Assembly: GCA_943326315.2 (NCBI GenBank)
Contig: CALPSU020000050.1
Coordinates: 1-11,155 of the forward strand
Source: Chryseobacterium gleum
GTDB lineage: Bacteria; Bacteroidota; Bacteroidia; Flavobacteriales_D; Crocinitomicaceae
Reading direction: 5' to 3'
Length of the DNA stretch: 11,155 nt
A model generated the notes under the pieces. The model was not told the DNA's origin, searched no databases, and saw only the letters and a program-made list of their open reading frames with translations. Each line of letters begins with the position of its first letter. The first letter of the stretch is position 1. The position numbers and the translations under genes are program-made. Shown one piece after another: positions 1 to 6,936 of this stretch.

Positions 1-447
1 AAAAACCAATTGACTGGCGCTTATGGTGAAGTACCAGCTGTTCAAAGAGCTTATAAAGCAGCAGGAGTTCCTTCTTTTGTAATTGGAGATCATAACTACG
101 GTGAAGGATCTTCTCGTGAACATGCAGCTATGGAACCACGTCATTTAGGTGTTAAAGCAATTATTGTAAAATCTTTCGCTAGAATACACGAAACGAATTT
201 GAAAAAACAAGGCTTATTAGGTTTAACATTCGCAAATGAATCTGATTACACTAAAATTTTGGAGTATGATTCTTTCAATTTAGTTGATTTAAAAGTAAGT
301 GCTCCAGGAAAACAAATAACAATGGAAGTTGTGCATGAAAATGGATCTAAAGAAAATATAATGTTAAACCATACGTACAATGATCAACAAATTGATTGGT
401 ATAAAGCTGGTTCTGCATTGAATTTAATTAAGATGCAAGAAGCTTAA
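1..447 (+). CDS. acn: Aconitate hydratase, C-terminal fragment (5' end outside window)
   Basis: This is the last 148 residues of an aconitase, which interconverts citrate and isocitrate through cis-aconitate in the TCA cycle. The reading frame is open from base 1, so the gene begins upstream; the internal TTG at 10 is not its start. The visible part is the C-terminal swivel domain: 'GDHNYGEGSSREHAAMEPRH' (visible residues about 29-48) contains the substrate-binding SSRE signature, followed by 'KSFARIHETNLKKQGLLGL'. The wording matches the mitochondrial-type aconitase (ACO2-like) found in many Bacteroidota rather than AcnB. The 4Fe-4S cysteines lie in the missing N-terminal part. The gene converges with the DUF218 gene and ends at a strong hairpin terminator 23 nt after the stop codon. 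Identification is very secure; the exact paralogue name is not. Confidence 0.96.
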   Translation, partial: KNQLTGAYGEVPAVQRAYKAAGVPSFVIGDHNYGEGSSREHAAMEPRHLGVKAIIVKSFARIHETNLKKQGLLGLTFANESDYTKILEYDSFNLVDLKVSAPGKQITMEVVHENGSKENIMLNHTYNDQQIDWYKAGSALNLIKMQEA

Positions 448-464
448 TTAATAAAGCTAAAACG

Positions 465-498
465 AAAAAAGCAGGAGAATAATTCTCCTGCTTTTTTT
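465..498. terminator. Bidirectional rho-independent terminator between convergent genes
   Basis: A 9-bp perfect stem, GCAGGAGAA (471-479) and TTCTCCTGC (483-491), encloses a 3-nt loop. It is flanked by six A (465-470) and seven T (492-498), so it has a U-tract in either direction. It lies 23 nt after the aconitase stop and 12 nt after the stop of the minus-strand DUF218 gene, and can terminate both. Confidence 0.88.
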
Positions 499-510
499 AT
501 GCTTAAAAAT

Positions 511-1152
511 TTATTTTTTGAAATCAATATTCTTCCCTCTTGTACCTCGTAAGCGTTTCCACCAATTCTGTTTTGCAGTCAAAGATTCAAAATTTTCGAT
601 TTTCAGATTGGAATAATCAATTTTTGGAGTGATGTGGGGTAGCGTTTTTAATGTGTCAAAAATAACAGGGAGAAACGTTATTTTTTTCAATCTCTTTTTA
701 CAAAATCTATACAACATTCTTGTTTGAAATGGATCTGAAGCTAGAGCTATATCATTAAACCCCATTTGTTTTCCCATTCGATAACTATTCCATACATTTT
801 CGACACTATGCTCAGCCTCCTTTTCAATAAAAACATTTTCAGCTGGAACTCCTAATGCAACGGCGTATAACTTCATTATTTCTGATTCTACATATGGTGA
901 ATAAACCGCAGAACCACTCATTATAATATTTTTTGTGAAACCTTTATTATATAGATGAACAGCCCATGTAACACGCATTAGCATAACCCTATCCCATTCA
1001 GGCTCATTAAATGGAAAACCAGGAACTATAATTGCATCTACTTGACTAGATTTCAATACTGATTCATTAAAAAGTCGCCTAGAAGTTGGAATAAATACTG
1101 AGCAACTTGAAGCAATAAAAATTAAGCCTGGAAAAAAATATTTCAACTTCAT
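511..1152 (-). CDS. DUF218 / YdcF-ElyC-SanA family lipoprotein
   Basis: This 213-residue protein resembles the DUF218 (YdcF/ElyC/SanA) family. The supporting motifs are 'DAIIVPG' (39-45, first beta strand), 'R..WAVHLYNKGFTKNIIMSG' (60-80), ES at 89-90 with 'LGVPAENVFIEKEA' after it, an 'HSVENVWNS' segment (115-123) in place of the usual S/T..EN motif, and 'ASDPFQTRM' (138-146) in place of the family's 'S..(Y/F)H..R'. The N-terminus is a lipoprotein signal ending at C17 ('IASSC'), so it is probably membrane-anchored and faces the periplasm. The ATG overlaps the dapD stop by one base (TAATG), implying translational coupling and an operon. Family members in E. coli (ElyC, SanA) are linked to envelope integrity and vancomycin tolerance; their biochemical activity is poorly defined. 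The family call is firm, the exact role unknown. Confidence 0.85.
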   Translation of the reverse strand: MKLKYFFPGLIFIASSCSVFIPTSRRLFNESVLKSSQVDAIIVPGFPFNEPEWDRVMLMRVTWAVHLYNKGFTKNIIMSGSAVYSPYVESEIMKLYAVALGVPAENVFIEKEAEHSVENVWNSYRMGKQMGFNDIALASDPFQTRMLYRFCKKRLKKITFLPVIFDTLKTLPHITPKIDYSNLKIENFESLTAKQNWWKRLRGTRGKNIDFKK

Positions 1153-1961
1153 TAAACAGCAACATTGTGCTCTCTTAAAGCATCATTCAAAGAAGTTTTT
1201 AGATCAGTAGAAGCTTTTCGTTTTCCGATAATTAATGCACACGGAACTTGGAAATCACCCGCTGGAAACGTTTTAGTATATGACCCAGGAATTACAACAC
1301 TTCTTTCAGGAACGTATCCAATATGTTCGACTTTTTCATTTCCTGAAACATCAATAATTTTAGTTGATTTTGTCAAAACAACATTTGCTCCTAAAACTGC
1401 TTCTTTCCCTACTCTCACTCCTTCAACAACAATGCATCTTGAACCTATAAAAGCACCGTCTTCAATTACAACTGGTGCAGCTTGTAATGGTTCAAGTACT
1501 CCACCTATTCCTACTCCACCGCTTAAATGTACATTTTTTCCAATTTGAGCACAAGAACCAACTGTAGCCCAAGTATCAACCATTGTTCCTGAATCTACAT
1601 AAGCCCCGATATTTACATATGATGGCATTAATATTACACCAGAAGCTATAAAAGCACCATATCTAGCAACTGCTGGTGGCACAACACGAACACCTAATTC
1701 CTTGTAATTCGTTTTCAAAGCCATTTTATCGTGAAATTCAAATGGTCCAACTTCAAAAGTTTCCATTTGACGAATAGGGAAATACATCACAACAGCTTTC
1801 TTTACCCACTCATTCACTTGCCATTCTCCATTATCAGTTGGTTCAGCAACTCGTAAAATACCTTTATCAATATCTTCAATTACGTTATTTATTGCATCGA
1901 TTGTATTTTGATCTTTTAATAATTCTCTATTTTCCCAAGCTGCTTCAATAATTGATCTCAT
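1152..1961 (-). CDS. dapD: 2,3,4,5-tetrahydropyridine-2,6-dicarboxylate N-succinyltransferase
   Basis: DapD transfers succinyl from succinyl-CoA to tetrahydrodipicolinate in the succinylase branch of the lysine/meso-DAP pathway. The protein has 269 residues, close to the 274 of E. coli. The N-terminal helical part 'IIEAAWENRELL' (4-15) is typical of the family. Residues about 93-205 form the left-handed beta helix of hexapeptide repeats ('YVNIGAYVDSGTMVDTWATV', 115-134; 'GAFIGSRCIVVEGVRVG', 169-185). The C-terminal part has 'YVPERSVVIPGSYTK'. An in-frame ATG at 2027 would add 22 residues, but that extension is unlike the family and runs into the accA terminator region, so the ATG at 1961 is chosen. 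There is no Shine-Dalgarno, as usual in Bacteroidota. The stop overlaps the start of the DUF218 lipoprotein gene. Confidence 0.95.
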   Translation of the reverse strand: MRSIIEAAWENRELLKDQNTIDAINNVIEDIDKGILRVAEPTDNGEWQVNEWVKKAVVMYFPIRQMETFEVGPFEFHDKMALKTNYKELGVRVVPPAVARYGAFIASGVILMPSYVNIGAYVDSGTMVDTWATVGSCAQIGKNVHLSGGVGIGGVLEPLQAAPVVIEDGAFIGSRCIVVEGVRVGKEAVLGANVVLTKSTKIIDVSGNEKVEHIGYVPERSVVIPGSYTKTFPAGDFQVPCALIIGKRKASTDLKTSLNDALREHNVAV

Positions 1962-1993
1962 TTTTATGTGTTTTAAATAACGTAAATTTCTAT

Positions 1994-2027
1994 CAATGTT
2001 AAAAATAATTTTAATCCCTAAAACCAA
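1994..2027 (-). promoter_or_regulatory. Candidate dapD promoter (weak match)
   Basis: Read on the minus strand, TTG (2027-2025) is followed by a 23-nt spacer and TAACATTG (2001-1994), which differs from the Bacteroidota -7 consensus TAnnTTTG by one base. It would give a leader of about 25-30 nt to the ATG at 1961, which fits that start and not the one at 2027. The TTG falls in the T-rich tail of the accA terminator. This is an inference from sequence only. Confidence 0.33.
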
Positions 2028-2055
2028 AACAACCGATGATCACACCGGCTGTTTT
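2026..2055 (-). terminator. Probable rho-independent terminator of accA
   Basis: Arms AACAACCG (2028-2035) and CGGCTGTT (2046-2053) pair over 8 bp with one G-U, extendable by two A-T pairs, around a 10-nt loop. On the minus strand the stem runs into TTTTGGTTTT, an imperfect U-tract. It sits about 50 nt after the accA stop and just upstream of the dapD promoter region, so it would separate the two transcripts. Confidence 0.55.
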
Positions 2056-2069
2056 AATTTGAATTTTTC

Positions 2070-2104
2070 AATCTGTAATCTGCAATCTGTAATTTGTAAT
2101 TTAA
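2070..2104. repeat. Short 7-bp tandem repeat in the accA 3' region
   Basis: Five consecutive 7-mers are visible: AATCTGT, AATCTGC, AATCTGT, AATTTGT and a degenerate AATTTAA. The array ends one base before the accA stop codon complement (2106-2108) and lies between accA and its hairpin terminator. No function is apparent; the array could be slippage-derived. Confidence 0.7.
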
Positions 2105-2105
2105 C

Positions 2106-3059
2106 TTATTTCCAAACACCCATAGAACAGAATTTTTCAATTCTATCGTTGATACGTTGTTCTGGAGCAACTTCATCTAATTCTTTTAAATATTTTGAAA
2201 TAGATTTTTTCACTGTTGCAAACATTTCTTTATGGTGACGATGCGCTCCACTTAATGGCTCCTTAATAACATCATCCACCAATTTCAGACGTTTCATGTC
2301 AACCGAAGTTAACTTTAAGGCATCTGCAGCTCTTTCTTTAAAATCCCAAGATCTCCAAAGTATGGAAGAACAAGATTCAGGAGAAATAACGGAATACCAA
2401 GTATTTTCAAGCATAACAACTTTGTCTCCAACTCCAATTCCTAAAGCTCCACCAGATGCGCCTTCACCAATAATAATACAAATAACAGGAACTTTTAATC
2501 GCATCATTTCATATATATTCCTAGCGATTGCTTCACCTTGACCACGCTCTTCTGCTTCAAGACCAGGAAAGGCACCTGGAGTGTCAATAATTGTAACGAT
2601 AGGTTTATTGAATTTTTCTGCCAATTTCATTAAACGTAAAGCTTTTCTATATCCTTCAGGGTTTGGCATTCCAAAATTACGATATTGACGCATTTTGGTA
2701 TTAATTCCTTTTTGTTGACCAATAAACATTACTGTTCTTCCGTCTAACGAACCAAAACCACCAATCATTGCTTTATCGTCTTTTACGGTTCGATCTCCAT
2801 GTAATTCTTGAAAAGTATCGTTCGTAATTGCATTAATATAAGCTAATGTATATGGTCTATCTGGGTGACGAGACAATTGTACACGTTGCCAGGGTGTTAA
2901 ACCAGAAAAAATATCTTTTGTTACTTTTACAAGCTTATTTTCTAGCTCTTTGACCTTATCAGTCATATCTAATTCAGCGCTAGCACCAATCTCTTTTGTT
3001 TGCTCGATTTGTTCTTCTAAAGCTTTAATCGGTTCTTCAAAGTCTAAATATGTTGCCAT
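2106..3059 (-). CDS. accA: Acetyl-CoA carboxylase carboxyltransferase subunit alpha
   Basis: AccA and AccD form the carboxyltransferase that moves CO2 from biotinylated AccB to acetyl-CoA, giving malonyl-CoA for fatty-acid synthesis. The protein has 317 residues, about the usual length (E. coli 319). The N-terminal helical region (about 1-50, 'EEPIKALEEQIEQ') is followed by 'RHPDRPYTLAYI' (64-75), 'FQELHGDR' (83-90) and 'IDTPGAFPGLEAEERGQGEA' (158-177). The crotonase-fold oxyanion-hole region is 'GEGASGGALGIGVGD' (198-212), followed by 'YSVISPESCSSILW' (222-235). No accD is in the window; Bacteroidota usually carry it elsewhere. The gene appears monocistronic: a candidate promoter lies just upstream and a terminator downstream. 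The ATG gives the family's normal N-terminus. Confidence 0.97.
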   Translation of the reverse strand: MATYLDFEEPIKALEEQIEQTKEIGASAELDMTDKVKELENKLVKVTKDIFSGLTPWQRVQLSRHPDRPYTLAYINAITNDTFQELHGDRTVKDDKAMIGGFGSLDGRTVMFIGQQKGINTKMRQYRNFGMPNPEGYRKALRLMKLAEKFNKPIVTIIDTPGAFPGLEAEERGQGEAIARNIYEMMRLKVPVICIIIGEGASGGALGIGVGDKVVMLENTWYSVISPESCSSILWRSWDFKERAADALKLTSVDMKRLKLVDDVIKEPLSGAHRHHKEMFATVKKSISKYLKELDEVAPEQRINDRIEKFCSMGVWK

Positions 3060-3080
3060 TTATTTTCTTTTTTAAGAGGG

Positions 3081-3117
3081 TAAAGTTACTAAAATAGTTT
3101 ACTACTTTTCTCAACAA
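3081..3117 (-). promoter_or_regulatory. Candidate accA promoter
   Basis: On the minus strand TTGTTG (3117-3112) is followed by a 23-nt spacer and TAACTTTA (3088-3081), a one-mismatch version of TAnnTTTG. The inferred leader to the ATG at 3059 is about 15-20 nt. The rest of the gene-free stretch 3060-3347 holds the terminator of the upstream minus-strand gene (3268-3316) and about 150 bp (3118-3267) in which nothing convincing is seen. Confidence 0.45.
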
Positions 3118-3267
3118 TTTAAATTATTTGTTAACGAATTACTAAGATTAAAGGCATCTAAAGTTTTGTTTTTGTGAAGCGATTTCAAATTTCCAGTTTG
3201 ATAACCAAAGTGTTAAATTACACGCATCAATAGATTACCGAGCAGCTATGCTACTTAATAACATATT

Positions 3268-3316
3268 AAAAAAAAAGAAAAAATTTAAGAGTTTGTCAAT
3301 TTGGAAAATCACTCTT
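3268..3316 (-). terminator. Probable terminator of the 750-residue secreted-protein gene
   Basis: On the minus strand AAGAGT (3316-3311) and ACTCTT (3292-3287) form a 6-bp stem with an 18-nt loop. It is followed by AAA, six T, C and nine T (down to 3268). The stem is weak and the loop long, but the exceptional T-tract about 30 nt after the stop codon makes a terminator likely. Confidence 0.48.
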
Positions 3317-3347
3317 TCGATGAAATTTTAAAAGAATTGAGAAATAA

Positions 3348-5600
3348 TTACAATTCACTCAATTTAATCGAAGTTATTCCTACCTGAATTTTCACTTTTG
3401 ACATTTCTTTATTGAATCTATCTATCACAATTTTAGCATTTGTTCTATCGAGATATGTTCCAGCTAAAACATTAATTTCTAGCTTCATTTTTTTTAATAT
3501 TGTAGCCGTTCTATAAACACTTAGAACATCATTTTTAGATAATTTGTATTTACTCATTAAATTCAAAATATCAGTATTATCTATTTTAAGATTAGAAGCA
3601 ACAGGATCCGTATATGAATTTACCTCAACTTTAATAAAACGATCTAATATAACAAACAACTCGGATTTTCTTAATCTCAAATAAGTTGAATCCATTCTAG
3701 ACCCTTTGTATGCGAGTTCTTCTATTGGCTTCCTATTTTTTACCGTTCTTGCTCCGTCCCAAAATCCAATTCCTTGTCCTTTTGCTTCTATCGAAAAATC
3801 TATCTTCTTATTCACTAAACCTTCAAAAAACTGACGAAGAGCAACACTATCTTTTTTCTCGAAAAGCGTTCTATCTAAATCCCATTTATCCGAAGCAAAA
3901 ACATCGTTTAATTCCAATCTTAAACGTGAATCATAATTTGGAACTGCATCAATTAAGTTTATATGCAACATTACCTCATCGGCTAAATCAGAAAGACAAT
4001 TTTCTGGAATTGCTAATAATCGAACCTCAAAATCTTCAGACTCTTTCTTAGCCTGAAACTTAAATTCTTGTGTGTACAAATCAAAAGTGGTAGAATCTTG
4101 AAAAGTGTATAATCCATCTTTGACAGTGAAACTTGCCCATTTCAATCCCATTAATTGTTTATAATAATCCAACCTTCTTTTATATTTGGCCATTAAATCC
4201 ATAGCCTCTTGTTTTTGAGTCTTCAAGGTTTTAATTGTTAAATTATATTCATCATACAATTTAGTTAAACCAACGATTTCATGTTGGGCATATCTTCTTT
4301 TATCTTTTTGAGAATGGGTTGTTGGTTGATAATCCATTTGTTTTCCAGGTGATGCATTCTTTTTTTGCTTCTTCACCTTTTTTGACATTTTCTTTTCAGT
4401 AATAATTGGAGTGTAGCCAAAATCAGAATATTTCTTTTCTCTTCTGGTTATTTTTTCTTCCGTTTCGTCTTTCTTCTTTTGATTATAGGCTATCCAATGA
4501 TCAAAACCTTTTTTACCGTAAATCATTTCATTCAACTTGCCTATTCGTTGAAATTCCAAATCATTGATTAATGTTTGAAAGGTTGCTCCATCCGTAAAGG
4601 AAGAATCTGGAGACAAAAAACGTGTTTTTCCTGACCCAAATAAATGATACGATAATCCATGTTTTTCAATTACAACAGTTGTTTGTTTTTCAGAATTATA
4701 TCCCCAAACATCAAAATGTAGATTTGTAATTTTATTATTCCCAACCGTTACAAAATTAGATTCTGTAAATAATAAAGGTTCCACTTTTTGATCTCTTCTA
4801 CCCTCTTGTGTAACTAGTTTAACTTGATACGGAAATAAACCTACTGCTTTTGGCAAACCTTGATTCCATCTTCCTTTTTCATCTTTTTCACGCTCTTCCA
4901 AAGCTCCAGTAGTTGAACTTCCATCCCCTGCTGCAACTAACTCATTTTTATACACTTCAGCCTCCCCACCTAAAGACCTATATATTTCTAAGGATCTCAT
5001 TTCAATATAATCATTTACAGCTTGATTCATAGCTCTAACGGTTACCAATCGGTCATTATCGTTTAAAAACTGAAAAGATTCTAAAAAAGCTATTTTATCA
5101 TCAAAAGATAAACTTGGATTGGATAAATTCTCAAGCTTTTTATTTGGCTCTAATTTTCCATCTCTCTCTTTAACAGCACTTGGCGGAAGATATTTAACTA
5201 ATAATTTTTCAAATCGAAGGTATTTATTTAAATAAGGTTCTAATTCCTTTTCACCTTCTCTTTTAGCTAACAATACTTTATTTAATTCCCATAAAGCCAT
5301 TTTATTTGCAGCTTCACCAATTAATCCTTTTTCTGTTTTGGCTATTTCTTCTCTTCTAATAATTAATATTTCAGGCTTATTGATAATCAACATTTCTATT
5401 GAATCGTAATTGATTGATTTATTAGGATATTTAATAATCGGACCTTTATAATCAAAATATCGCCCCATATTTGTATCTAAAATAGGACTTTTTTTCACGA
5501 TATGAAAAAGGTAAGCTCTCTCTTCTGGTGTTAAATTTTCATCTGTTTGAGAAAATGAAATAAAAGGTAATATCGCAAGTAAAATTAAAAGTATCTTCAT
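3348..5600 (-). CDS. Large secreted protein of unknown function
   Basis: I do not recognise this 750-residue protein. It starts with a clear Sec signal peptide, 'MKILLILLAILPFISFSQ' (1-18, likely cleaved after Q18), so it is exported; there is no lipobox and no T9SS C-terminal domain, which favours a periplasmic location. Residues about 20-220 are mostly helical and charged ('LTPEERAYLFHIVKKSPIL', 23-41). Residues about 255-370 look like a mixed alpha/beta segment. Residues 372-437 are a strongly basic, low-complexity linker rich in Lys. Residues 443-482 could form a coiled coil. The C-terminal third (about 487-750) is mixed and ends in a charged helical part. There is one cysteine (C535). 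The gene stands alone, with a terminator after it and over 100 bp before it. The ATG directly precedes the signal peptide, so the start is secure. Confidence 0.85.
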   Translation of the reverse strand: MKILLILLAILPFISFSQTDENLTPEERAYLFHIVKKSPILDTNMGRYFDYKGPIIKYPNKSINYDSIEMLIINKPEILIIRREEIAKTEKGLIGEAANKMALWELNKVLLAKREGEKELEPYLNKYLRFEKLLVKYLPPSAVKERDGKLEPNKKLENLSNPSLSFDDKIAFLESFQFLNDNDRLVTVRAMNQAVNDYIEMRSLEIYRSLGGEAEVYKNELVAAGDGSSTTGALEEREKDEKGRWNQGLPKAVGLFPYQVKLVTQEGRRDQKVEPLLFTESNFVTVGNNKITNLHFDVWGYNSEKQTTVVIEKHGLSYHLFGSGKTRFLSPDSSFTDGATFQTLINDLEFQRIGKLNEMIYGKKGFDHWIAYNQKKKDETEEKITRREKKYSDFGYTPIITEKKMSKKVKKQKKNASPGKQMDYQPTTHSQKDKRRYAQHEIVGLTKLYDEYNLTIKTLKTQKQEAMDLMAKYKRRLDYYKQLMGLKWASFTVKDGLYTFQDSTTFDLYTQEFKFQAKKESEDFEVRLLAIPENCLSDLADEVMLHINLIDAVPNYDSRLRLELNDVFASDKWDLDRTLFEKKDSVALRQFFEGLVNKKIDFSIEAKGQGIGFWDGARTVKNRKPIEELAYKGSRMDSTYLRLRKSELFVILDRFIKVEVNSYTDPVASNLKIDNTDILNLMSKYKLSKNDVLSVYRTATILKKMKLEINVLAGTYLDRTNAKIVIDRFNKEMSKVKIQVGITSIKLSEL

Positions 5601-5642
5601 ATATCAAAAAATCATTTCGACTGGTATAACTTAATTAGGCTT

Positions 5643-5650
5643 TAAAGGTA
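5643..5650 (-). promoter_or_regulatory. Candidate -7 box of the 750-residue secreted-protein gene
   Basis: TACCTTTA on the minus strand is a one-mismatch form of TAnnTTTG and lies 42 nt before the ATG. No TTG is seen at the usual distance upstream, so the assignment is tentative. Confidence 0.3.
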
Positions 5651-5682
5651 ACATTTGAAAAGTAAAATAATTTAATTTTCAC

Positions 5683-5713
5683 AAAAAAACCGTTCAACTA
5701 ATGCTGAACGGTT
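5683..5713 (-). terminator. Rho-independent terminator of the T9SS cargo gene
   Basis: A 9-bp perfect stem, AACCGTTCA (5688-5696) and TGAACGGTT (5705-5713), has an 8-nt loop. On the minus strand the stem ends in a run of seven T (5689-5683). It starts 18 nt after the stop codon of the minus-strand gene and separates it from the secreted-protein gene downstream. Confidence 0.87.
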
Positions 5714-5731
5714 CATTATTTTAAAAAAATA

Positions 5732-6760
5732 TTATTTTAAACTTACAGCTTTAGTTGTTTTAACTCCTTTATCAGAAATTACAACAAAATAAATTCCTTT
5801 TTCTACTGAAGTTAAATCAATTTTAGATCCATTTGTTAACGTTTCCATAGATGAAACTTCTCTTCCTGCTTGATCAGTTACTATCAATGATGCTTCTGAA
5901 GAGAAATCTCCTGTTATTGTCATTAATCCTTCAGTTGGATTTGGAAAAATTGAGAAGTTGTTTTCATCAATTTTATCTAATGAAGCTCCCACTGGGTTTA
6001 CTGAAGATAATACCAAAACTACAGTATTGTTAATAATTCCAGCTACAATATTTACCGAAATATGAGAGAATATTGGAAGTTTGTTTGATCCAGTTGTACT
6101 ATAATAATCGTATTGTGTTCGTGTAATAGTTGCAGGTATATTTTGCATCATATATAAAAATGTTGTTGAAGTAGTTTCAACAACTTTATGTCTAATTACA
6201 TTTAATATTGATGTATGGCCTGGTAAAATTAATGTTCCTTGACCATCAATTGATGCTTCAATATTACCTGTACAAGAAGATCCTTGAGGAGAAGTTAGTG
6301 AATTATTAAAACATAAACCACTATATGTATCTGTTAATACGCCAGCAAATGCAAATGGATAAGTTACCACATTTTCTTGGTCTACATTGAATTTTACAAC
6401 TATTTTACCTAAAGTTACATCGTTAAAAATAAAACCATGTGATGTTCTTTCTGTTGCTGTTGAAGCCCAGTAATTTGAAATAAATCCTGGAATTTTTGTC
6501 ATTTTTGTTGCAGACGGATAACATGTTGTGTCTGGAGCTGCAACCGAAACTACTTTTGTAGCACTTCCTGTAACCGCTGTAATTCCTGAAAAATCCCAAG
6601 TTATTCCTGTTCCCGTTGTAGAACTATAATTAGAAAAACTTGTATTACAAGAATACATAGTTACCGTATTCCCTATTACTGGCTCATTTGCTTGCGTTAA
6701 ACTTTGAGCATTTGATAAAGATGTGAAAAGCAATGAGGCTAAAAATATTCTTTTTTTCAT
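5732..6760 (-). CDS. T9SS type A sorting-domain secreted protein
   Basis: This 342-residue protein is exported by Sec (signal peptide 'MKKRIFLASLLFTSLSNAQ', 1-19) and then by the type IX secretion system. The T9SS type A C-terminal domain covers about 268-342: 'FSIFPNPTEG' (269-278), a 'GIYFVVISD' strand (322-330) and a basic 'KTTKAVSLK' end. The 19-267 region is Ser/Thr-rich and probably beta-structured, with four cysteines (38, 80, 150, 163) that could pair as two disulphides; no enzymatic domain is recognised. It is probably cell-surface attached or released. An in-frame ATG at 6787 would add nine residues, but it lies within a perfect -7 box, and a start at 6760 places the signal peptide at the N-terminus. 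The gene is monocistronic and divergent from the GbsR/MarR operon. Confidence 0.9.
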   Translation of the reverse strand: MKKRIFLASLLFTSLSNAQSLTQANEPVIGNTVTMYSCNTSFSNYSSTTGTGITWDFSGITAVTGSATKVVSVAAPDTTCYPSATKMTKIPGFISNYWASTATERTSHGFIFNDVTLGKIVVKFNVDQENVVTYPFAFAGVLTDTYSGLCFNNSLTSPQGSSCTGNIEASIDGQGTLILPGHTSILNVIRHKVVETTSTTFLYMMQNIPATITRTQYDYYSTTGSNKLPIFSHISVNIVAGIINNTVVLVLSSVNPVGASLDKIDENNFSIFPNPTEGLMTITGDFSSEASLIVTDQAGREVSSMETLTNGSKIDLTSVEKGIYFVVISDKGVKTTKAVSLK

Positions 6761-6784
6761 AGTTGACAATTTATTTTTCAATTC

Positions 6785-6792
6785 CAAACTTA
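6785..6792 (-). promoter_or_regulatory. -7 promoter box of the T9SS cargo gene
   Basis: TAAGTTTG on the minus strand matches the Bacteroidota -7 consensus TAnnTTTG exactly and predicts a leader of about 20 nt to the ATG at 6760. No good TTG is seen 17-23 nt upstream, so the -33 element is weak or absent. The box excludes the alternative start at 6787. Confidence 0.55.
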
Positions 6793-6879
6793 CTAAATTT
6801 ATTATGTAAAATTGATATTTTACTTTTAGAAATATTAAAGTATTATTTTCATTATTACATTCCTACAAATTCTTTTCAC

Positions 6880-6915
6880 TTATTAAACTTTCAGTAATTA
6901 TTGAAAGTTTAATAA
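6880..6915. promoter_or_regulatory. 36-bp near-perfect palindrome, likely operator of the GbsR/MarR-type regulator
   Basis: Arms TTATTAAACTTTCA (6880-6893) and TGAAAGTTTAATAA (6902-6915) are perfect 14-bp inverted repeats. The centre G-TAATTA-T is itself palindromic apart from one mismatched pair (6894/6901). The right arm contains the -33 TTG of the regulator's promoter, so a bound dimer would block RNA polymerase. Dyad symmetry next to a winged-helix regulator gene is the classic layout for autoregulation. It was seen only once in the window. Confidence 0.7.
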
Positions 6916-6932
6916 ATTTATTTATATATTTG
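6901..6932 (+). promoter_or_regulatory. Consensus Bacteroidota promoter of the regulator operon
   Basis: TTG (6901-6903), a 21-nt spacer and TATATTTG (6925-6932), an exact match to TAnnTTTG. Only 4 nt separate the box from the ATG at 6937, so transcription should begin at or within a few bases of the start codon, giving a leaderless or almost leaderless mRNA. Confidence 0.7.
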
Positions 6933-6936
6933 TGAT

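Noticed and set aside
1165..1548. Plus-strand open frame antisense to dapD
   Set aside because: Lies entirely within the well-supported dapD gene on the other strand; its translation has no family features.
1962..2027. Longer dapD with 22 extra N-terminal residues
   Set aside because: The extension is unlike DapD N-termini and its first codon lies in the accA terminator tail; 'MRSIIEAAWENRELL' is the family start.
1996..2541. Two plus-strand open frames over the dapD-accA gap and antisense to accA
   Set aside because: They run over the terminator, the 7-bp repeat and the accA coding region; the translations are low-complexity shadows.
3248..3331. Possible 27-residue Lys-rich small ORF on the plus strand
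   Set aside because: It is formed by the poly-A side of a minus-strand terminator and has no promoter or start context.
3710..4051. Plus-strand open frame antisense to the secreted-protein gene
   Set aside because: Leu/Ser-rich shadow of a clear signal-peptide-bearing gene on the minus strand.
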